Assembly: GCF_001941625.1 (NCBI RefSeq)
Contig: NZ_CP016076.1
Location: forward strand, 4,924,249-4,988,248
From: Actinoalloteichus fjordicus
GTDB lineage: Bacteria; Actinomycetota; Actinomycetes; Mycobacteriales; Pseudonocardiaceae
Length of the DNA: 64,000 nucleotides
Direction: 5' to 3'
Shown: positions 16,812-25,833 of the stretch, piece after piece
Layout: each line of letters begins with the position of its first letter
Position numbering within the stretch: the first letter of the stretch is position 1
Notes under the pieces: model-generated
What the model was told of the DNA's origin: nothing
Seen by the model: only the letters and a program-made list of their open reading frames with translations
Database searches by the model: none
Position numbers and translations under genes: made by a program

Positions 16812-19067
16812 TCAACTCGACAGCCACGGCCCGAACTCGGCGTCCAGCAGCAGCCTGCCGAGTTTGCGGTACTCCCGGCGGACCGCGTTGATCAGGTCGG
16901 CCATGCGCACCGGCCGGTCGGCCTCGGCGGCCAGATAGGCGGCGCTGATCGCGCAGGCGCGAATCGAGCCGCCGGACAGTTCGAAGGACTCCGCGCAGAA
17001 CGGCAGGTCGATGTCGTCGGCCCTGGGCAGTCGGGTGCCGAGGCAGCGATCCCACAGGGCGAGCCTGGCGCTCGCGGCGGGCATCGGGAAGTCGGCGACC
17101 ACGTCGAGTCTGCGGATGAAGGCCTCGTCCAGGTTCGCTCGCAGGTTCGTGGTCAACACCGCGATGCCGTCGAAGGACTCCATGCGTTGCAGCAGATAGG
17201 CCGATTCCATGTTGGCGTGCTTGTCGTGCGAGTCCTTGACCTCCGATCGCCTGCCGAAGATCGCGTCGGCCTCGTCGAACAGCAGGACGCCGTTGACCCC
17301 CGCCGCCTCGGTGAAGATCCGCTCCAAGTTCTTCTCGGTCTCCCCCACGTACTTGTCCACCACCGTCGCCAGGTCCACCACGTAGAGGTCAAGGCCGAGC
17401 TGCGCGGCGAGCACCTCCGCCGACATCGTCTTGCCGGTGCCGGACTCGCCCGCGAACAGGGCGAGCACGCCGCGCCCGCGCCCGCCGCCGGGGCGCATCC
17501 GCCAGCGACCCAGCACCGTCTCGCGGTGGGCGGCCCGCAGCGACAGCTCGTGCAGCCTGCTGCGGGTCGAGTCGGCCAGGACCAGATCGTCCCAGCCGAC
17601 GTCGGGAGTGATGCGCCGCGCCAGCCGTTCCAGCCCGGCGGCGTTCTGGGCGCGCACCCCGGCCCGCAGGTGCGCCGGGGTCAGCGGGCCGCCGTCGACG
17701 ACGGCGAGCCCGGCGGCGGTCCGCGCGGCCTGCCGCACCTGCTCGGCGCCGAGTCGGTAACCCGCGAGCAGGCCGCCGGGCACCTCCGCTCCGGTGAGTC
17801 GGCCGCCCGTGATCTCGGCGACGGCGTCGCGCCACAGTGCCGCCCGATCATCCGAGGTCGGAACCGGAACGGCCACGGTGATCGGCGAATCCTCCGTCCA
17901 CTGCGGGTCCCAGCCTCGAACACCGTGCAGCAGCACCGGAATCCACTCGGCGAGGGCGGCGAACGCGGGCAGCAGCGGGCGGCGCTCCGGGCGGGCGGGG
18001 TCCAGCGTCTCGACCGGGCCGAGGATCAGGCCCGCACCCCGCAGCCGCGCCTCCCTGGCGACGAGCAGCAGCAGGTCTCGCAGCGCCGAGGACTCGGTGA
18101 CCTGGATCAATCGCGTCGCATCGATCACCAGCGCGTCCCGGCGGGCTGCGGCGAGCGTGGCGACGGCCGATGCGGCACCGTCGCCGTCGGGGGCATGCAG
18201 GTAGAGCAGCCGCGTTCCGGTGGCGAGCACGGCGGCCAGCCGGGCGGGCAGCGCATCGGGTTCACCGCCGCCGGTCCGGCGCGAGTCCGTGGCGACGAGC
18301 CGCAGCAGCCCGGCGAGGTCGGCGTCCAGGGCATCGTGCCCGAGCAGGTGGGCGACCACCCGGTCCGGCACCCGCAGCGATCGGCTGAGCATCGGCCGGT
18401 CGGTCTCCTCGACACGGAGCAGCCCGCCCGCGATCAACGGCGCGTCGGGGGCGAGCCGGAACCGGCCGCGACCCGCCTGCGGCAGGTCGGCGAGCTCCAG
18501 CGCGAGCGCGACGGTGGCCCGCCTGCGGGTGACGTCGTCGTTGAGGTAGGCATAGAGCCGCTCGAACCGACCGTCCAGATCGGGGGCGAGCGCGATCAGC
18601 AGCAGGTCGACGTCGAGCCGGGAGAGGCCGAATCGCCGGGCCAGCACTCCCAGTCTCGTCGCCGGAAGTTCGTCGTCCACAGTCGACGGCCGATCGTCCC
18701 CGTTCGTCCCGGCGGGCGGTGCAGGCCGGTCGGCGAGGATGCGCAGCACGGCCTCCTCCGAGAGATACAGCCCTCGGTACGGGTCGGCGGGCTCGGGGTC
18801 GGCCGCGCGTCGAGCTGCCACCAGCCCTCGGACCTGCTCCTCCACGGCGGCGAGTCTGCGCAGCAGGTCGCGCAGTCCCCGCTGCTCGGCCGCCGCCGAG
18901 CCTGCCCCGTCGTTCGGTGCGGGCTCGGCGGCGGCGGACCTCGGCGTCCCCGCGTCCGCGTCGCGGCCGATCTCGGCCGAGGCTCCGTCGTCGACCGCAG
19001 GCGCGGCCGCATCGGGCAGCTCGCGAGCCCGCACCGTCGGGCCAGCCGCCTCGCCCCGGCCGGTCAC
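16812..19067 (-). CDS. CIS-associated AAA+ ATPase (Afp15-like)
   Basis: 751 aa; GTG at 19067 overlaps the stop of the 52-aa ORF (GTGA). A disordered N-terminus and a short coiled segment ('AAVEEQVRGLVAARR', ~70-85) precede a degenerate first ATPase-like module (~130-480, no Walker A). A canonical AAA+ domain follows: Walker A GESGTGKT (~541), Walker B LLFDEAD (~597), 'AVLTTNLRANLDEAFIRRLD' arginine-finger region and sensor 2. This is the ATPase conserved in extracellular CIS loci (Afp15/Pvc15), thought to remodel or load components during assembly rather than recycle sheath. Last gene of the leftward second CIS operon. Confidence 0.93.
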   Translation of the reverse strand: MTGRGEAAGPTVRARELPDAAAPAVDDGASAEIGRDADAGTPRSAAAEPAPNDGAGSAAAEQRGLRDLLRRLAAVEEQVRGLVAARRAADPEPADPYRGLYLSEEAVLRILADRPAPPAGTNGDDRPSTVDDELPATRLGVLARRFGLSRLDVDLLLIALAPDLDGRFERLYAYLNDDVTRRRATVALALELADLPQAGRGRFRLAPDAPLIAGGLLRVEETDRPMLSRSLRVPDRVVAHLLGHDALDADLAGLLRLVATDSRRTGGGEPDALPARLAAVLATGTRLLYLHAPDGDGAASAVATLAAARRDALVIDATRLIQVTESSALRDLLLLVAREARLRGAGLILGPVETLDPARPERRPLLPAFAALAEWIPVLLHGVRGWDPQWTEDSPITVAVPVPTSDDRAALWRDAVAEITGGRLTGAEVPGGLLAGYRLGAEQVRQAARTAAGLAVVDGGPLTPAHLRAGVRAQNAAGLERLARRITPDVGWDDLVLADSTRSRLHELSLRAAHRETVLGRWRMRPGGGRGRGVLALFAGESGTGKTMSAEVLAAQLGLDLYVVDLATVVDKYVGETEKNLERIFTEAAGVNGVLLFDEADAIFGRRSEVKDSHDKHANMESAYLLQRMESFDGIAVLTTNLRANLDEAFIRRLDVVADFPMPAASARLALWDRCLGTRLPRADDIDLPFCAESFELSGGSIRACAISAAYLAAEADRPVRMADLINAVRREYRKLGRLLLDAEFGPWLSS

Positions 19068-19222
19068 GGGGCCGCCGCCGAGCAGGACGCGCAGGCCCGA
19101 TCGCCGCCCGCCCCGGTCCGGTCCGGGGCCTGCCCGGTCAGGTTGCGGGCCGCATCGCCGTGGCAGCCGGGCTCGCCGGGCGGGATCCCGGTGCAGGCTC
19201 CGCGAATCTCCGGCACGGTCAT
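19064..19222 (-). CDS. Small Cys-containing ORF (52 aa) inside CIS operon
   Basis: Exactly fills the gap between the DUF4255 and ATPase genes: its ATG overlaps the DUF4255 stop (ATGA, 19219-19222) and its TGA overlaps the ATPase GTG (GTGA, 19064-19067). The product starts MTVPEIRGACTGIPPG and contains four cysteines (one in the first third, one in 'PGCHGDAARNL', two in CASC near the end). This could bind zinc or iron or form disulphides. I do not recognise a family. The double overlap argues strongly that it is translated as part of the operon. Confidence 0.7.
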   Translation of the reverse strand: MTVPEIRGACTGIPPGEPGCHGDAARNLTGQAPDRTGAGGDRACASCSAAAP

Positions 19223-19944
19223 CGGAGGCGGCCCCTGCGTCGCCTGCTTCGGGAGCCTTCCGGTCGGGGTCGGGTCGGCCCGAAGCCGTCGCCCTGCTCG
19301 ACCGGCGTGACGACGTCGGGTTCGGCCATGTCCTGGTAGCGCAGCCTGCGGATGCGCGCGGAGTCGGTGTCGCCGTGCACGTCGCGGGTGCGGATGATCA
19401 GCCCGTCGGTCACCGGCGGCGCCGTCGTGGTCTGCTCCCCGGCCATCGGAGCCAGGACGCGGAGGTCGACGGCGGCCTTGAGCTCACCGCCCAGTGCCGA
19501 CCAGAGGTCGGCGGCCGATCGGTTCTCCCCCACCGGTCCCGCCGCGTCGAGCGACACTCCCAGCCCGAGTTCGGCCAGCGTCCCGCCGAGGTGCGCGGCG
19601 GGGAGCACGTCGTGTCGGATCAGGCAGCCCAGCACCGCCGACAACAGCCGGTGCTCGTCCTGCGGCCGGGTGGTCCACGCGCTCACCAGGTAGGAGAGCT
19701 GGAACCAGCGCGGCGGTTCTCGGCGGGTGATCGTCAGTCCGTCGGCGGCGAACTCCGCCGTCGGGTTCGATCGACGGCGGGTGGCGTCTTCGCGGATGTC
19801 GTAGAGGAAGACGTTGATCGTGGGCGACGTCCGGCGCGCCGCCCAGTCCCGCGTCGGCGCGTCGAAGGCCACGTCGATCTCCCCACCGGGGAAGACCTCG
19901 GCGGTCAGCAGCCTGCGCAGTCCCTCGTCGACCTCGTGGATCAC
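19219..19944 (-). CDS. CIS cap/terminator-type protein, DUF4255 (Pvc16 N-terminal)
   Basis: 241 aa from GTG 19944, with GGAGAGG about 9 nt upstream; the open frame extends further but without support. 'IHEVDEGLRRLLTAEVFPGGEIDVAFDAPTRDW' at the start and 'PTINVFLYDIREDATRRR' (~35-52), 'PPRWFQLSYLVSAWTTRPQDEHRLLSAVL' (~72-100) are DUF4255 hallmarks. DUF4255 proteins (Afp16/Pvc16) cap the distal end of the sheath-tube and set its length. The C-terminal ~40 residues are Arg/Pro-rich and probably disordered. Coupled by ATGA overlap to the 52-aa ORF. Confidence 0.92.
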   Translation of the reverse strand: MIHEVDEGLRRLLTAEVFPGGEIDVAFDAPTRDWAARRTSPTINVFLYDIREDATRRRSNPTAEFAADGLTITRREPPRWFQLSYLVSAWTTRPQDEHRLLSAVLGCLIRHDVLPAAHLGGTLAELGLGVSLDAAGPVGENRSAADLWSALGGELKAAVDLRVLAPMAGEQTTTAPPVTDGLIIRTRDVHGDTDSARIRRLRYQDMAEPDVVTPVEQGDGFGPTRPRPEGSRSRRRRGRLR

Positions 19945-20131
19945 CGTCGCGCCTCTCCTGCCCTCGGCGAGGCGGGCGGTTCTGCCTGCACTCGCAGTGC
20001 CGCCGACCCGACCGCGGCCCGGCAGGCACCTCGGTCCCGCCACCCCGCCCCGCCGGGCGAGTCGCCGGGCAGGTCGGCGGACGAGCTGGTCACACCGCGC
20101 CCGACCGGCAGCCGCCCGGTGATCGGACTCC

Positions 20132-23100
20132 TCACCGCCGCCTGCCGAGGTCGGGCGGACTCATCGTGCTCGCCACGACCAGGAAGTCCGTGGTCACCGA
20201 GCCGAATCCCGCCCCGGCGGCGGTGATGACCCTCGGCCCGAGCAGGTCCTTGGGCACTACGAGAAGCTGAGCGGCGAACGTGCCGTCGCCGCCGGGGACG
20301 GTCGGCGCCGCAGGGGCGGTCTGTCCGGGGTCCCAGGTCAGCTCGACCGGAGTCCCCGGTGGGAAGTCGACGCCGCGCACCGAGGTCACGAAGCCGGGAT
20401 CGCCGACGTCGGGCACCGCGACGATGCGCGGCTGCAGCACTCGCAGCAGGGCGTCGTCTCGGTTGTCGGTCGGGTCGTCGTCGGTGCCCGTGGTGGTCAG
20501 CACGGCCGCGACGGGGGTGCGTATCGCCTCGGTCGGCGCGAGGGTCACCCGGACCATGATGGTGACGCCGGGCATCAGGTCGCCGAGCAGGCACTCCGTA
20601 GCCGAGCAGCCGGGCCAGCCCCGCTCCAGCGGAACCGAGGCGGGCAGGCCGAGCGCCAGCCGCAGCCCGGTGGCGGGGATCGGACCTCGGTTGCCGACGG
20701 TGTAGGTGACGACGGCCGTACCGCCCACATAGGACGGATCGGGGTCGATCGCGACGGACACCCGAGGCCCGGCCGCCACGGGCGCCGACGGCGGGACACC
20801 CGACGGCGGCCCCGACGGCGGGCCAGGGGGCGGTGCAGGCGGCGGGCCGGGCGGCGGCTCCGGAGGCGGCTCCGGCGGCGGCGAGGTGTCGGGCGGCTCG
20901 ACGACGACCCAGACGCCTGCGGTGTCGTCGGCGGGATCGGCGTCGAGCACGCTCCCGCCGACCGTCCAGTCGACGCGGTGCGTGCCCTCGTCGAGCCCCG
21001 CCACCTCGACGACGACCGGCACCGACTCCCCCGGCCCGAGCAGCCCGAGATCGCAGCGAGCCGTCACGAGCACGCACTCCCCGCGCGGGGCGGTCAGCCC
21101 GACGGGGCGCAGTCCGGGCGGGATCGTCACGATCAGTTCGGTCGTCGGCGACGGCGACGGGCCCTCGTTCACCACCGGGACGAGGATCTCGACCTCGCCG
21201 CCCGCCTCGACGGGTCCGGGCGGCGGCGGCGCACTGGTCGAGAGGTTCACGCTGCGCCGCCAGCCGGGCTCCTTCTGTCTGCCCGGCAGATCCCAGGCGA
21301 GCGGGGTCAGCTCGCCGGTGGTCAGGCTGAGGATCTGCAGGCCCTCCGGCGTCTGCGGATCGCCGTCCCGCCTGCTGGTGAGCACCAGCGCCCCGCCGTC
21401 GGGCGAGAAGGAGGCGTCCCTCGGCTGGAAGGGGCCGGTCGTCGGCCCGGTGACCAGCTCGGTCTGACAGGTGGCGCCCGCCGCAGGCAGCAGCACCGCG
21501 CAGTCCGTGCCGTCGACGTCCACGGTGAGCAGTGCGTCATGCTCCCGGTTGAACACGATCCGCGAGCCGTCCGGCGAGAACGCGGCGCTGTCGTCGGCGA
21601 CGTCGCAGTCGAATCCGCAGGCGAGTGCCGAGAGATCGGTCTGTGCGTCCGGATCGGCGACCGAGGCGGTCCAGATGTGCCCGTCCCGCTCCTCGTCGTC
21701 GAAACCGCCCGTCACCAGGCCTCGGGTGAAGGCTAGCGTGCTGCCGTCCGGGGACCACGTCGGCTGGGTGTCGTCCTGGTCGGCCTGCTCCGGCGGCGGT
21801 GTCACGACGAAGCGCACGGCGCCGGTGTCCACCGCGACGACGACGATCCTGGCAGGTCCGGCATCGGGGCGGAGGCCGCCGGGGCTGCGCCGGGCGAAGG
21901 CGACGAACCGACCGTCCGGGGAGAAGGTCGCGTCGGTCTCCCAGTCCGTCGCGGCGCGGTCGGCCACCGGGAGCGGCCGAAGGTTCGTGCCCTCGGCGTC
22001 GACGAGCCAGAACCGTTGGACCCGTCCGGCGGGGCCGTCCTCGAATCGAGTGAGGACGAGCTGTCGACCGTCCGGCGAGTAGGCCTGCCGATGCGTCCAC
22101 GGATCGAAGCCCGGGTTGGGATACCACATGCGGCGAGCGTCCTCGGTGATCGCCGGGTCCTCCCGCAGGACGGCGACGCCCAGGTCACGGGGGTCGGCGC
22201 CGGTCGGCCGGACGTCCTGGAGGGTGGCGGTGTGCTGGTCGACGGCGCTGGTGCGGGCGACGACCAGCCGGGGTCCGTCCGCCCCGCCGAGCCAGGCGGG
22301 CGAGTCGGCGGCCCGGTCCTCCTGTAACAGCAGCTCCGGCGCTTCGCAGACGGGCAGGCAGCCGCCGAAGGGCACCCGGTAGACGCGGTCGACGTCGTCG
22401 AGCTCCGGTTCGCCCGGCGTGTCGGGCACCCGGTTGCGGCTGACGAACAGCACGGCGCCGCCGTCGGAGTCCCAGGCGGGCTCCCGGCTCGTCCAGGATG
22501 CGTAGTCGCCGCCCAGCAGCGGAATCACCTCGCGCTGGGTCACCTCGACGAGCCGGACGCTTCGATCCTCGGTCGGGGAGTCCAGGGTGTAGGCGATCAC
22601 GTCGTCGACGGGATGCCAGCTCGGTTCGACGGCGGCCCCGGTCGGCTCGTCGGTGACCGGCAGGACCGCCCCGCCGGTCGCGGGCAGGCGATGGATCTCC
22701 CGGCCGCGCCCGTCCCCGAGGTCGGCGCTGAACGCGATCGTCGCACCGTCCGGCGAGAAGGTCGGGCCGGTCTCGTCGGCGGGCGTGTCGGTGAGGCGAC
22801 GAAGGCCGCCGCCGTCGGTCCCGACCACCCACAGGTCACGCTGGACGCCCGTCCCGTCGCCGGTCGGCTCGGCCGACTCGAAGACGACCCGGCCGAGATC
22901 CGGCGACAGCTCGGGCGCGGCGGCGTCCCGACCCTGGGTCAGCCGCCGGACGCCGCCGTCCGGTGCCCGCAGGTAGACCTGCGGCCGGGCCTCGTCTCGT
23001 CGGCTGGTGAACACCAGCCACTCGCCCCGCGCCGCCGGGTCCTGATCGAAGTGGGCCGGGCCGGGGCCGAACAGAGGTTCGGAGGCGGCTGTGCCGCCGG

Positions 23101-23299
23101 GCTGCGGATCGAGGACCGCGCCGAGGCTGCGGTGGTCGGTGCCCGCGAATGCGATCCGGTCGACGAGGTCGTCCGCAGGCGGTTGCTGTGCCTGGGCCGG
23201 GCGTTGCGGCGGGGCCACGGCCAGGCCGAGCAGCAGCAGCCAGATCACGGGCACGACTCGACCGCGAGATCGGTCGCGTGCACGGGATTTCCGGATCAC
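20132..23299 (-). CDS. Secreted PD40 beta-propeller / DUF11 protein
   Basis: 1055 aa. The N-terminus (RKSRARDRSRGRVVP + hydrophobic LLLLGLAVA, then AQA) is a secretion signal. Residues ~45-680 contain at least seven TolB/PD40-type blades marked by 'SPDG..(I/L)(A/V)F' (e.g. FSPDGATIAF, FSPDGRFVAF, WSPDGSTLAF, FSPDGSRIVF). Next come a DUF11/CARDB-like domain (~700-800, 'VNEGPSPSPTTELIVTIPPGL'), a Pro-rich linker (PEPPPEPPPGPP), a second DUF11-like domain ('VTYTVGNRGPIPATGLRLAL') and an Ig/IPT-like end. Proteins of this build are frequent in actinobacterial CIS loci. A cell-surface anchoring or target-recognition role is inference. First gene of the leftward operon; 129 bp from the regulator gene. 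Confidence 0.85.
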   Translation of the reverse strand: MIRKSRARDRSRGRVVPVIWLLLLGLAVAPPQRPAQAQQPPADDLVDRIAFAGTDHRSLGAVLDPQPGGTAASEPLFGPGPAHFDQDPAARGEWLVFTSRRDEARPQVYLRAPDGGVRRLTQGRDAAAPELSPDLGRVVFESAEPTGDGTGVQRDLWVVGTDGGGLRRLTDTPADETGPTFSPDGATIAFSADLGDGRGREIHRLPATGGAVLPVTDEPTGAAVEPSWHPVDDVIAYTLDSPTEDRSVRLVEVTQREVIPLLGGDYASWTSREPAWDSDGGAVLFVSRNRVPDTPGEPELDDVDRVYRVPFGGCLPVCEAPELLLQEDRAADSPAWLGGADGPRLVVARTSAVDQHTATLQDVRPTGADPRDLGVAVLREDPAITEDARRMWYPNPGFDPWTHRQAYSPDGRQLVLTRFEDGPAGRVQRFWLVDAEGTNLRPLPVADRAATDWETDATFSPDGRFVAFARRSPGGLRPDAGPARIVVVAVDTGAVRFVVTPPPEQADQDDTQPTWSPDGSTLAFTRGLVTGGFDDEERDGHIWTASVADPDAQTDLSALACGFDCDVADDSAAFSPDGSRIVFNREHDALLTVDVDGTDCAVLLPAAGATCQTELVTGPTTGPFQPRDASFSPDGGALVLTSRRDGDPQTPEGLQILSLTTGELTPLAWDLPGRQKEPGWRRSVNLSTSAPPPPGPVEAGGEVEILVPVVNEGPSPSPTTELIVTIPPGLRPVGLTAPRGECVLVTARCDLGLLGPGESVPVVVEVAGLDEGTHRVDWTVGGSVLDADPADDTAGVWVVVEPPDTSPPPEPPPEPPPGPPPAPPPGPPSGPPSGVPPSAPVAAGPRVSVAIDPDPSYVGGTAVVTYTVGNRGPIPATGLRLALGLPASVPLERGWPGCSATECLLGDLMPGVTIMVRVTLAPTEAIRTPVAAVLTTTGTDDDPTDNRDDALLRVLQPRIVAVPDVGDPGFVTSVRGVDFPPGTPVELTWDPGQTAPAAPTVPGGDGTFAAQLLVVPKDLLGPRVITAAGAGFGSVTTDFLVVASTMSPPDLGRRR

Positions 23300-23428
23300 C
23301 GTCGCCGTCCTCTACCGATTCGAGCAGGCTCTCGTCACGATCGATTCTCGTCCCGGCGGCACTCGGCCGCCGAGACGCCGCAGGCAGGGCACGGGGTAGT
23401 CATGTCGAGACTTTCGGGCACCGCGAGA

Positions 23429-24061
23429 TCAGATCAGTCCGTGCCGCATGACATAGGCGACGGCGTGGGTTCGATTGCGCAATTGGAGTCGCGTAGTGAC
23501 CTCGTAGAGGACGTTCTTGACCGTCCGTTCCGAATAACAGAGCTTGGTGGCGATCTCGCCGGTGTCGAAACCCTCCGAGATGAGTTGCAGAACGTCGATC
23601 TCCCGAGCGGTCAGCGCCGACATGGTCAGTCCGCGCGGATCGAGGACCTTGCGCTGCAGCTGACCCATCTGTTCGAGGAGCCTGCCGAGGAGGTCGCCGG
23701 GCAGCACACCCTCGCCTCGGGAGGCCGCCGTGATCATGTCCACCAGTCGGTCCTGGCTGGCGTCGACCCGCCGGAGCACGCCCGCCACTCCGCACTCGAT
23801 GGCCAGGGACAACGCGTTCTGCTCGACCTGACCGACCACCAGGCCGGTTCTGCTCGTCCCGGACTGCCGCAGCCGCCGCAGGAGTCGGGTGGCGCCGTCG
23901 TCCAACCGGTCGACGACCACCAGGGACACCGCCGCCCGCGACTCCTCCTCCGGCAGTCGCAGCACCTCCACCTCGGGGCGTGACCGCAGCTGAGAGGTCA
24001 CGCCCGCCTGGGAGATCGGGTCCTCCGCGTACAGGGCCACCGGGACTCGTTCGATGCTCAT
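23429..24061 (-). CDS. LuxR/NarL-type regulator of the CIS locus
   Basis: 210 aa. C-terminal LuxR HTH 'LTAREIDVLQLISEGFDTGEIATKLCYSERTVKNVLYEVTTRL' (residues ~148-190) is canonical. The N-terminal ~125 residues keep a receiver-like layout ('VPVALYAEDPISQAGVTSQL', 'VSLVVVDRLDDGATRLLRRLR', 'GVAGVLRR') but with a poor acidic pocket, so phosphorylation is doubtful. Located directly upstream of the PD40/DUF4255/ATPase operon and divergent from the membrane-protein gene; such regulators commonly sit at this spot in actinobacterial CIS loci and are likely to control them. Confidence 0.9.
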   Translation of the reverse strand: MSIERVPVALYAEDPISQAGVTSQLRSRPEVEVLRLPEEESRAAVSLVVVDRLDDGATRLLRRLRQSGTSRTGLVVGQVEQNALSLAIECGVAGVLRRVDASQDRLVDMITAASRGEGVLPGDLLGRLLEQMGQLQRKVLDPRGLTMSALTAREIDVLQLISEGFDTGEIATKLCYSERTVKNVLYEVTTRLQLRNRTHAVAYVMRHGLI

Positions 24062-24244
24062 CGGTCTTCCTCCTCATGAGGGTCCTTCGGCGCCGCGACG
24101 GGTCGCCCGGGCTGATCGACGTCGGCAGGCGGCCTTCCCGGCCGCAGGGGGCAGGGCCGGGCGGCAGAACGGGCACCATGAATGCCCGGCAAGCAGCGCG
24201 ATCTGCCCTGCCAAGCACGCGACCTGCGGCCTAGCGTCGGCACT

Positions 24245-25639
24245 GTGACCACCTCAGCGGAGTTCGAACCACTCATCGTGGTCGTCACCCCCGGTGAGGA
24301 GGCGACCGCGATGCTCACCGTGCGCAACGGCGGCGACATCGTCGAGGCGTACGAGTTCGAGGTGGTCGGAGCGTGCGCGCCGTGGACGACGGTGGAGCCC
24401 GCCCGGCTGTCGCTCTATCCGGGGACGTCGGAGACCGTGCGGATCGTCCTGCGTCCGCCCCGGTCCTCGGAGGTCCCGGTCGGCGAGATTCCGCTCGCCG
24501 TCCTGGTGACCCCGGCGGAGCGGCCGGAGACGAGGGCCGTCCCGGAGGCGACGGTGGTCGTCCGGGCCTTCCGGGAGCTGACCGCCGAGTTGGTGCCGCA
24601 GGTCCGGCGGGCCCGTCGCCGCGCTCGTCACCTGGTGGTCGCCCGAAATCGGGGCAACACGCCGCTGCTGATCGCGCCGGACGATCTGCGGTTCGTCGAT
24701 GGCGAGGAACAGCTCCGGTTCGCCACCACGTCGGCGCCGACGACCCTCGACGCGGGAGCGAGCGCGGAGATCGCGCTGCGCGTCTCGGCCCGGCGGCTGA
24801 GGTGGTTCGGCCGACCGGTCGTCCGACCGTTTCAGGCCGTGGTGACCGCATCGGACCCCCCGAGCACAACGGAGGCAGCGGACACCGCCGAGACGATCGT
24901 CGAGACCGCCGACGCGGCTGAACCGGTCGATGCGCAACCGACGTCGGTCACGATGGACGGCCAGTTCGTGCACCTCGCCGTACTGCCGCGCTGGCTGTTG
25001 TGGCTGTTGGGCGCGCTCCTGGCCCTGCTGCTGCTGTGGTTCGGCCTGGTCCGGCCCGCCGTGCAGTCGGCCGCTCGCGAAGCCGCCCGGGAACGCACCG
25101 AGGAGATGGCGGAGGCGGGCGAGATCCCGCAGGCGCCGCCCGGCCCCGACGCGGGTGACGAATCGAGCCCTGGCACGGGCGGCGATCCGGACTCGGAGGC
25201 TGACAGCGGGTCGGAGACCGACGGTCGGCCCGGCGGGTCCGAGGACGGCGACGACGGGCGTGGGCCCGGTCTCGGCGAGGGCGAACAGCTCTCGGTCACG
25301 ATCGAGGTCGAGACCGACGAGGGCGACGTCGAGACGGGCGTCCACACCGTCGCGGCGGACCGATTGTTCCGCGTCACCGACGTCCTGGTGTCGAACTTCC
25401 AAGGTGACGAGGGGATCGTGACGATCACTTTCGACGAGACGGTGGTCGCGACGATCGCCCTGGAGACCTTCCGCAATCAGGACTACCACTGGGTGACGCC
25501 GATCGACGTCCCCGAGAGCGCCGACATCGCGGTACGCGTGGAGTGCGACCAGCCCGGCACCCCCGCCTCCGGCGAGCAGGCAGCAGGCTGTGTCGAACTG
25601 GTGCACGTCAACGGAAGCGTCGTGATCCTCGACGACTGA
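24245..25639 (+). CDS. Single-pass membrane protein linked to CIS ('hydrolytic protein' type)
   Basis: 464 aa from GTG 24245; the residues before it in frame are random and no clear ribosome site is seen, so a leaderless start is possible. Two Ig-like/COG1470-type domains (~1-110, 'FEPLIVVVTPGEEATAMLTVRNGGDIVEAYEFEVVG'; ~110-210) lie before one membrane helix ('WLLWLLGALLALLLLWFGLV', ~245-265). An acidic disordered stretch (~285-345) and a C-terminal beta domain ending 'CVELVHVNGSVVILDD' follow. Actinobacterial CIS loci repeatedly carry such proteins, often misnamed hydrolytic proteins; none of the usual hydrolase motifs is seen. It may anchor the system to the membrane (inference). Confidence 0.75.
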   Translation: MTTSAEFEPLIVVVTPGEEATAMLTVRNGGDIVEAYEFEVVGACAPWTTVEPARLSLYPGTSETVRIVLRPPRSSEVPVGEIPLAVLVTPAERPETRAVPEATVVVRAFRELTAELVPQVRRARRRARHLVVARNRGNTPLLIAPDDLRFVDGEEQLRFATTSAPTTLDAGASAEIALRVSARRLRWFGRPVVRPFQAVVTASDPPSTTEAADTAETIVETADAAEPVDAQPTSVTMDGQFVHLAVLPRWLLWLLGALLALLLLWFGLVRPAVQSAAREAARERTEEMAEAGEIPQAPPGPDAGDESSPGTGGDPDSEADSGSETDGRPGGSEDGDDGRGPGLGEGEQLSVTIEVETDEGDVETGVHTVAADRLFRVTDVLVSNFQGDEGIVTITFDETVVATIALETFRNQDYHWVTPIDVPESADIAVRVECDQPGTPASGEQAAGCVELVHVNGSVVILDD

Positions 25640-25833
25640 CCGGACTCGCCGCGACGACGCCGAGCCGATTGCCAGGTGAATCGCTCGCATCCTCGCTCCC
25701 GTCCGAAGGCACCGTCTCCGCGCCGTCGCGGGGCGGAGGCTCCCACCCCCCACCCAACCGCCCCGACCGCCCGCAGGCCATGAAGATCCACCTGCGGAAC
25801 TGTGTACTTCCGCCGGTTCTGCCGGACTGTCGG

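Noticed and set aside
16737-19310. 857-aa plus-strand open frame
   Set aside because: Lies entirely opposite the AAA+ ATPase with its Walker motifs; composition typical of shadow frames.
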